From: JBKCUK01 sp046318415
Lineage (GTDB): Bacteria; Pseudomonadota; Alphaproteobacteria; Caedimonadales; Caedimonadaceae
Length of the DNA: 64,000 nucleotides
Direction: 5' to 3'
Assembly: GCA_046318415.1 (NCBI GenBank)
Contig: JBKCUK010000008.1
Location: 62,001 to 126,000 of the forward strand
Shown: positions 58,526 to 64,000 of the stretch, piece after piece
Numbering within the stretch: position 1 is the first letter of the stretch
Layout of the letters: every line of letters starts with the position of its first letter
Position numbers and translations under genes: made by a program
The notes under the pieces: generated by a model
What the model was told of the DNA's origin: nothing
The model's input: only the letters and a program-made list of their open reading frames with translations
Database searches by the model: none

Positions 58526-59662
58526 ATGACTCAGGCTGTAATCGTTGGATATAAGCGTTCTCCGTTCACCTTTGCCAACAAAGGTGCCCTCATCAAAGTA
58601 AGGCCGGATGACTTGGCAACCTACGTCATCCAGGGTTTATTGAAGGATACGGGCGTTGATCCAGCGGATATCGAGGATTTAGTATTGGGCTGTGCCTTTC
58701 CTGAGGGTGAGCAAGGTCTCAATATGGCGCGCCTTGTCGCACTGAACGCGGATTTACCGTTGAGCGTGGCCGGTGTGACATTAAATCGTTTCTGCGGTTC
58801 TTCCATGCAGTCCATCCACAACGCGGTCGGTGCCATTGCGGCAGGTGCTGGTGAGGTGTTCATCTGCGCCGGCGTCGAGTCCATGACGCGCGTTCCCATG
58901 GGTGGATTCAACCCCATGCCGAATCCCAAACTTTATGAGCGCAATGAGGGTGCCTACATGTCCATGGGCGAGACGGCAGAAAACCTGGCGGAGCGCTACA
59001 AGATTAGCCGCCCACAACAAGAAGAATTCGCCGTTAAAAGTCACCACAAGGCAGCGGCCGCGGCTGGCGCCGGCAAATTTAAGGATGAAATTGTTCCCAT
59101 CCCCACCAAAGATGGCGTGGTCGATGCCGATGGGTGCATCCGTCCCGACAGTAGCGTTGAAGCCTTGGCGGGATTGAAACCCGCTTTCTTGGAGACCGGT
59201 ACGGTCACGGCAGGCACTTCCTCTCCGCTAACGGACGGTGCCAGCGCGGTGTTGGTCTGTTCTGAAGATTATGCTAAGCGCAAGGGCTTGCCCATGCTGG
59301 CGCGCATAAAGAGCATTGCTGTGTCGGGATGTGCTCCTGAAATTATGGGCATTGGTCCAGTATCTGCTTCGCAAAAAGCGCTGCAAAGGGCTGGCCTTAG
59401 CATGGATGACATGAGTGTCGTGGAATTGAACGAGGCTTTTGCTGCCCAGGCGATGGCCGTCATCAGTGATTTGAAGATCAATCCTGCCAAATTGAATTTG
59501 GATGGTGGGGCAATCGCATTGGGCCATCCTTTGGGGGCCTCGGGTGCGCGCATCACTGGTAAAGCAGCGTCCCTTTTGAAGCGTGAGGGTGGACGTTACG
59601 CCCTTGCCACCATGTGCATCGGCGGCGGACAGGGCATTGCAACCGTATTGGAGGCAATCTAA
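58526..59662 (+). CDS. fadA: Acetyl-CoA acyltransferase (3-ketoacyl-CoA thiolase)
   Basis: Cleaves 3-ketoacyl-CoA to acetyl-CoA and a shortened acyl-CoA, the last step of each beta-oxidation round. 378 residues from ATG 58526 (AAAGGGAGTG upstream). Catalytic Cys90 lies in LNRFCGSSMQSIHNA, NEAFAAQAMA is conserved, the His is in IALGHPLGASGARI, and the second Cys is in ATMCIGGGQG. All catalytic residues are present. It precedes the HAD/ECH gene by 2 bp. Confidence 0.93.
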   Translation: MTQAVIVGYKRSPFTFANKGALIKVRPDDLATYVIQGLLKDTGVDPADIEDLVLGCAFPEGEQGLNMARLVALNADLPLSVAGVTLNRFCGSSMQSIHNAVGAIAAGAGEVFICAGVESMTRVPMGGFNPMPNPKLYERNEGAYMSMGETAENLAERYKISRPQQEEFAVKSHHKAAAAAGAGKFKDEIVPIPTKDGVVDADGCIRPDSSVEALAGLKPAFLETGTVTAGTSSPLTDGASAVLVCSEDYAKRKGLPMLARIKSIAVSGCAPEIMGIGPVSASQKALQRAGLSMDDMSVVELNEAFAAQAMAVISDLKINPAKLNLDGGAIALGHPLGASGARITGKAASLLKREGGRYALATMCIGGGQGIATVLEAI

Positions 59663-59664
59663 CC

Positions 59665-61992
59665 ATGGCAGACATCAAAAAAGCAGCGGTTATTGGCTCA
59701 GGCGTTATGGGGTCGGCCATTGCCGCTCACCTGGCCAACGCTGGCATTCAGGTCTATTTGCTCGATCTTCCCCAAAGTGGTTGGGGAAAGAAAAACGCCC
59801 TCGCCGAGGGCGCCATTGAGCGAATGCTCAAAAGTGAGCCTGCGGCTTTCATGCATGAAAGTTGCGCCAAACGGGTGATCCCCGGCAATACGGAAGATGA
59901 TCTCGAAAAACTGTCGGAATGCGATTGGATTATCGAGGCAATTGTTGAGAAGCTGGAGGTAAAGCATGAGCTTTATGCCAAGCTCGAGCAAGTGCGCGCA
60001 CCCCATGCGCTGATTTCATCCAATACCTCGACCATCCCTTTGCATCAGTTGATCACTGGGCGCTCTGAGGCGTTTAAGCGCCACTTCATGATTACCCACT
60101 TCTTCAATCCGCCCCGTTACATGCGCTTGCTTGAGGTGGTCGTTGGTCCAGAGACCGATGCCGCCGCGGCCGAGCGTCTTCGGGGAATTGCGGATGTGAA
60201 ATTGGGCAAGGGCGTGGTTGAGTGTCACGACACGCCTGGCTTTATTGCCAATCGTATTGGGACATTCTGGCTGCAGCTGGCAGCCCAAGAGGCCATTGCG
60301 CAAAAGATGACCGTTGAGGAAGTGGATGCGCTTTTCTCAAAGCCCATGGGCATTCCCAAGACCGGCGTGTTTGCGTTGATTGACCTTGTGGGTCTTGACT
60401 TGATGCCTTTGATTGCAACAAGTCTTCGCACCCATTTGCCGGCCGATGATCGCTATTGCCAGATTTATAAGGACATGCCCCTCGCCGAGAAGATGATCGC
60501 CGACGGCTATACGGGGCGCAAAGGCAAGGGCGGCTTTTACCGTGTCAACAAGGAAAACGGCGGCAAAGTAAAAGAGTCCATCAACTTGCAGACGGGCGAA
60601 TATGCACCTTCTGTGAAGCCACGTTTAGGCTGCTTGGATGAGGCGAAAAATTTACGCAACTTTGTGAATTTCCCAGACCGTGGTGGCGCCTATGCCTGGC
60701 GCGTTCTCTCGGAAGTCTTGTGTTATGCCGCAAGCTTGGTCCCTGAGATTACCAAGGATATCGTGGGCGTCGATACCGCCATGCGCTTAGGTTATAACTG
60801 GAAGCATGGACCTTTTGAACTTCTCGATAAACTGGGGCCCCAATGGGTGGCTGATAAGCTGCGTTCGGAAGGTCGCCCAGTGCCGTCCTTGCTGGAAAAA
60901 GTGGGCGCGGGTAGCTTTTATCGCACCAATGATGCAGGTGTTTTGCAGTATTTCGATCTGGATGGCAGCTATAAGGATGTGGTGCGCCCAGCAGGTGTGC
61001 TGCTGCTCTCCGATATTAAGCGCAAATCAAAGCCGCTCATTAAAAACGGTTCGGCCAGTCTTTGGGACATTGGTGATGGCGTGGTGTGTTTTGAAATCCA
61101 CACCAAGATGAATGCCATTGATCAAGATGTGTTTGCCGCCCTTGAGCAGAGCATCGAGCTGACCGAGAAAAACTACAAAGCCATGGTTGTGCACAACGAG
61201 GGCAGCCATTTCTCGGCCGGCGCCAATCTGGGTCTGGCCCTTTTTGCAGCCAACGTCGGTGCATTCCATATGATTGACGAGCTGGTGGTGAAGGGGCAAG
61301 AGGTCTACAACAAGCTGAAATATTCATCCTTCCCCGTGGTGGGCGCCCCCTCTGGGATGGCGCTTGGCGGCGGTTGTGAGATTTTGCTGCACTGCAATGC
61401 CATTCAGGCCCACGCCGAGACCTACATGGGTCTTGTGGAGGTGGGGGTTGGCCTGATCCCAGCCTGGGGCGGCTGCACCGAGATGCTGGGCCGTTGGTTG
61501 AATGAAGCAAAACGCCCTGGTGGGGCCATGGTCGCCATCGGTAAGGTGTTTGAGATGATTGCAACGGCAAAGGTGGCCAAGTCAGCCATGGAAGCCAAGG
61601 ACATGTACTTCCTTCGCCCGGATGATGCCATCACCATGAATCGTGATCGACTGCTGGCGGATGCAAAAGCCCAGGCCTTGCGGATGGTGGACGGCTTTAA
61701 GGCGCCCGAGCCCCATAGCCTACGGTTGCCCGGTGGGGTGGCAAAGGTGGCGATGCAAATGGCCGTCAAGGGCTTTGTGAAGGTGGGCAAGGCGACTCCC
61801 TATGATGAGGAAGTGGCCAAAAAGCTCTCGCACATCTTAAGTGGTGGCGATGACTCGGACGTGACCGAGGCCATGGGTGAGCAGGGCGTGCTAACCCTTG
61901 AGCGGGAAGCCTTTGCCGCCCTGGTGCGCAATCCAAAGACCCTTGCGCGCATGGAACATATTTTGATGACTGGAAAGCCATTGAGGAACTAA
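59665..61992 (+). CDS. 3-hydroxyacyl-CoA dehydrogenase / enoyl-CoA hydratase fusion
   Basis: 775 residues from ATG 59665. The N-terminal NAD-binding domain has VIGSGVMGSAIAAHLANAG, then SSNTSTIPLHQL and the catalytic His in THFFNPPRYMRLLEVV. The C-terminal dehydrogenase domains and a crotonase-type hydratase domain follow (about 480-690: HNEGSHFSAGANLGLALFA, SGMALGGGCEILLHCNAIQA, GLVEVGVGLIPAWGG). This order, dehydrogenase first and hydratase last, is the reverse of E. coli FadB and common in non-enteric bacteria. It performs the hydration and second oxidation steps. Two bp separate it from the acyl-CoA dehydrogenase gene. Confidence 0.93.
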   Translation: MADIKKAAVIGSGVMGSAIAAHLANAGIQVYLLDLPQSGWGKKNALAEGAIERMLKSEPAAFMHESCAKRVIPGNTEDDLEKLSECDWIIEAIVEKLEVKHELYAKLEQVRAPHALISSNTSTIPLHQLITGRSEAFKRHFMITHFFNPPRYMRLLEVVVGPETDAAAAERLRGIADVKLGKGVVECHDTPGFIANRIGTFWLQLAAQEAIAQKMTVEEVDALFSKPMGIPKTGVFALIDLVGLDLMPLIATSLRTHLPADDRYCQIYKDMPLAEKMIADGYTGRKGKGGFYRVNKENGGKVKESINLQTGEYAPSVKPRLGCLDEAKNLRNFVNFPDRGGAYAWRVLSEVLCYAASLVPEITKDIVGVDTAMRLGYNWKHGPFELLDKLGPQWVADKLRSEGRPVPSLLEKVGAGSFYRTNDAGVLQYFDLDGSYKDVVRPAGVLLLSDIKRKSKPLIKNGSASLWDIGDGVVCFEIHTKMNAIDQDVFAALEQSIELTEKNYKAMVVHNEGSHFSAGANLGLALFAANVGAFHMIDELVVKGQEVYNKLKYSSFPVVGAPSGMALGGGCEILLHCNAIQAHAETYMGLVEVGVGLIPAWGGCTEMLGRWLNEAKRPGGAMVAIGKVFEMIATAKVAKSAMEAKDMYFLRPDDAITMNRDRLLADAKAQALRMVDGFKAPEPHSLRLPGGVAKVAMQMAVKGFVKVGKATPYDEEVAKKLSHILSGGDDSDVTEAMGEQGVLTLEREAFAALVRNPKTLARMEHILMTGKPLRN

Positions 61993-61994
61993 TC

Positions 61995-63791
61995 ATGCCA
62001 CTATACGAAGCTCCCCTGCGCGATATGCGCTTTGTTATGATGGAACTCTTTGGCACCGATGCCATTCGTCGCTTGCCAGGCTGTGAAGAGGTGAGTGACG
62101 ATTTGATCACCGCCATCATGAATGAATCGGCCAAGTTCTGCCAGAACGTCTTGCTCCCTTTGAATCGCACCGGCGATGAAGAAGGCTGCACCCACCACGG
62201 CAATGGGGTGGTCACCACGCCCAAGGGCTTTAAGGAAGCCTATCAGCAGTATGTGGAAAATGGCTGGGCTGGTCTTTCCTGTGATCCCAAATATGGGGGT
62301 CAAGGACTGCCAGAGGTGGTCACGTTATTTCTTGAGGAAATGGTTTGCTCGACCAACCTCTCGTTTGGCCTTTATCCCGGCCTCACCCGGGGCGCCATTC
62401 AGCTGTTGAGCACCCATGGCTCGGACGCGCTAAAAGACTTCTACTTGCCGCGCATGATCTCGGGCGTGTGGAGTGGCACCATGTGCCTGACCGAGCCCCA
62501 TTGTGGCACCGATCTGGGGTTAATTCGCACTAAAGCGGTACCCCAAGAAGACGGCAGCTATCGCCTGACCGGCACCAAGATCTTTATTTCATCCGGCGAG
62601 CATGATTTAACCGAGAACATCGTTCACTTCGTCCTGGCACGCACACCCGGTGGGCCTGCTGGCATCAAGGGCATTAGCCTGTTTTTGGTGCCCAAGTTTA
62701 TGCCGAATCCAGATGGCACCTTGGGTGAGCGCAATGGTGTCACCTGCGCCAGTATCGAGCACAAGATGGGGATCAAGGCCTCGGCCACGTGTGTCATGAA
62801 TTTTGATGATGCTAAAGGTTTTCTGGTTGGGGAATTGCATCACGGTGTGAGCTCGATGTTTGTGATGATGAATTCTGAGCGCCTTGCTGTGGGCAGCCAA
62901 GGTCTGGGTATTTCAGAAATCTCCTATCAGAATGCTCTAGCCTATGCCAAAGATCGCCTGCAAAGTCGCGCGCTTAGGGGCACCAAGCATCCAGAGAAGC
63001 CAGCCGATCCCATTTTGGTGCACGCTGATGTGCGCAAGATGCTGTTAACCATGAAGGCGCTGACCGAAGGTTGTCGTATGTTGTCATTTTGGATTGCGTT
63101 CCAAAATGATACCTCCCATCGCGCCACCGATGCTGAAGAGCGGCAAAATGCCGATGACTTGATGCAGTTGATGACGCCCATCGTCAAAGCCTTCTTGACC
63201 GACGTGGGATTCCAAGTGGCCAATATCGGCGTTCAGGTTTATGGCGGCCATGGCTATATCCGTGAATGGGGCATGGAGCAATACGCCCGCGATGTGCGCA
63301 TTGCCCAAATTTATGAGGGCACCAATGGCATCCAGGCCATGGACTTTGTGGGACGCAAAATTCCTGCCGCTGCGGGCCGGTACCTGCGTCAGTATTTCCA
63401 TCCCATGTTGAAGTTCATTGAAGAGCATGAAAATCATCCTGACCTCAAGGATATGATTCCTGCCTTATCCAAGGCTGTGAACCGCTTACAGCAAATTACT
63501 TTGTTGGTGGCGGGACGTTCCATGGGGAATCCTGATGAAGCGGGTGCTGCTGCCACGGACCTGTTGCGGGCCTACGCCATTGTAACCCTTGCGTATCTGT
63601 GGGCGCGGGCGGCTAAGGTTGCTGCAGAAAAAGTGGGTGGTGGTGAAGATACCTTCTATCGCTCAAAGCTTGAGACAGCTCGTTTTTACTATGACAAGAT
63701 CCTGCCGGAAACAGCGGCCTTGTTCACCAGCCTCTATGCGGGTGGAAAAAGCGTCCATGGCTTCAGCAATGAGTGCTTTGGTCCTTTCTGA
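61995..63791 (+). CDS. Acyl-CoA dehydrogenase (long, FadE-like C-terminal extension)
   Basis: FAD enzyme for the first oxidation step, giving trans-2-enoyl-CoA. 598 residues, longer than the ~380-residue classical type because of an N-terminal helix and a C-terminal extension. Motifs are MCLTEPHCGTDLGLIRTKA (FAD/substrate region), YRLTGTKIFISSGEHDL, and YGGHGYIREWGMEQYARD, then IYEGTNGIQAMDFVGRKI with the likely catalytic Glu. It is last in the beta-oxidation run and is followed by a strong terminator. Confidence 0.93.
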   Translation: MPLYEAPLRDMRFVMMELFGTDAIRRLPGCEEVSDDLITAIMNESAKFCQNVLLPLNRTGDEEGCTHHGNGVVTTPKGFKEAYQQYVENGWAGLSCDPKYGGQGLPEVVTLFLEEMVCSTNLSFGLYPGLTRGAIQLLSTHGSDALKDFYLPRMISGVWSGTMCLTEPHCGTDLGLIRTKAVPQEDGSYRLTGTKIFISSGEHDLTENIVHFVLARTPGGPAGIKGISLFLVPKFMPNPDGTLGERNGVTCASIEHKMGIKASATCVMNFDDAKGFLVGELHHGVSSMFVMMNSERLAVGSQGLGISEISYQNALAYAKDRLQSRALRGTKHPEKPADPILVHADVRKMLLTMKALTEGCRMLSFWIAFQNDTSHRATDAEERQNADDLMQLMTPIVKAFLTDVGFQVANIGVQVYGGHGYIREWGMEQYARDVRIAQIYEGTNGIQAMDFVGRKIPAAAGRYLRQYFHPMLKFIEEHENHPDLKDMIPALSKAVNRLQQITLLVAGRSMGNPDEAGAAATDLLRAYAIVTLAYLWARAAKVAAEKVGGGEDTFYRSKLETARFYYDKILPETAALFTSLYAGGKSVHGFSNECFGPF

Positions 63792-63815
63792 CCTGTTATA
63801 GAAACGATTCTTAAA

Positions 63816-63845
63816 CCGCCGCGGGTTAAGCTCGCGGCGTTTTTG
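63816..63845 (+). terminator. Rho-independent terminator
   Basis: Stem CGCCGCG (63817-63823) / CGCGGCG (63833-63839) is followed by TTTTT, 25 bp after the acyl-CoA dehydrogenase stop. Confidence 0.85.
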
Positions 63846-63927
63846 TTATGGTTCAGGTCACAAAAAAAGGACCCATGCACTGGGGCATGCGCTGGCCCTC
63901 TTGTAAGGAGAAAATAGAAAACACCCT

Positions 63928-64000
63928 CGTCATCGCGAGCGAGGGAATCGCGCATGGTGATCCAGGCTGCTGATGAGTGGCTCCCCGCCTGCGCGGGGAT
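63928..64000. repeat. Interspersed composite repeat, partial copy at the window edge
   Basis: Begins CGTCATCGCGAGCGAGGGA and continues to TGGTGATCCAGGCTG, like the units at 11615 and 11839. The palindrome at 63983-63998 reads CCCCGCCTGCGCGGGG, the inverse orientation of the 11.7-kb copies. It is cut by the window end. Confidence 0.75.

Overview
The window looks like the chromosome of a host-associated alphaproteobacterium, most likely an intracellular or amoeba-associated lineage of the Holosporales/Rickettsiales kind (inference). The evidence is an alphaproteobacterial FYDLN/TIGR02300 zinc-ribbon protein, ordinary alphaproteobacterial housekeeping genes (pgsA, uvrC, cmk, bamD, recN, ligA, ubiA, rsmE), several secreted F-box-like/leucine-rich-repeat proteins of the kind symbionts send into eukaryotic hosts, and widespread gene decay. 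No rRNA, CRISPR array, transposase or integrase was recognised.

Layout. 0-5.5 kb: an LRR protein cut by the window edge, pgsA, uvrC and a KefB/C-type antiporter. 5.6-13.9 kb: accessory genes, namely a hypothetical membrane protein with two GAACGTTC palindromes at its promoter, a TetR regulator, a TPR-secretin lipoprotein, and two paralogous secreted F-box-like/LRR proteins. Two tandem copies of a roughly 157-bp repeat with inverted ends lie between those paralogs. 13.4-24.4 kb: a compact housekeeping run (zinc ribbon, cmk, bamD, recN, ligA, glycerophosphodiesterase, ubiA, rsmE, MscS-type channel). 24.5-30.8 kb: three soluble chemoreceptors (one globin-coupled, two PAS-type, one of these carrying two in-frame stops) and a stand-alone prepilin peptidase.

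30.9-49.4 kb is a visibly more A/T-rich island ending at tRNA-Ser and tRNA-His. On the minus strand, MarR, a chloramphenicol-phosphotransferase-like gene and a GNAT-nucleotidyltransferase fusion are packed end to end. Divergently, one run of start/stop-overlapping genes goes from about 33.1 to 44.5 kb: SDR, ABC exporter, Vat/CatB-type acetyltransferase, GyrI-like domain, GNAT-GNAT, APH-GrpB-GNAT, GNAT, TPR, cyclase, alpha/beta hydrolase, class D beta-lactamase, CsaA-like tRNA-binding protein, flavodoxin-like oxidoreductase and VOC protein. Many members belong to antibiotic-modifying or detoxifying families. At least seven of the island genes are broken by in-frame TAA/TAG codons, single-base changes in A-tracts, or deletions. 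A MarR/SRPBCC/EVE operon, a GNAT gene and an AlaX-winged-helix pair bounded by ~125-bp direct repeats follow.

49.5-64 kb: tRNA-Ser(CGA), tRNA-His(GTG), a 713-aa F-box-like/LRR protein with an acidic Ser/Asp tail, a DUF2147 protein, a FadL-type outer-membrane channel, two secreted hypotheticals, and a complete beta-oxidation run (acyl-CoA ligase, thiolase, HAD/ECH fusion, acyl-CoA dehydrogenase). FadL plus this run would take up, activate and degrade long-chain fatty acids, plausibly from the host. The window ends inside another copy of the interspersed repeat.
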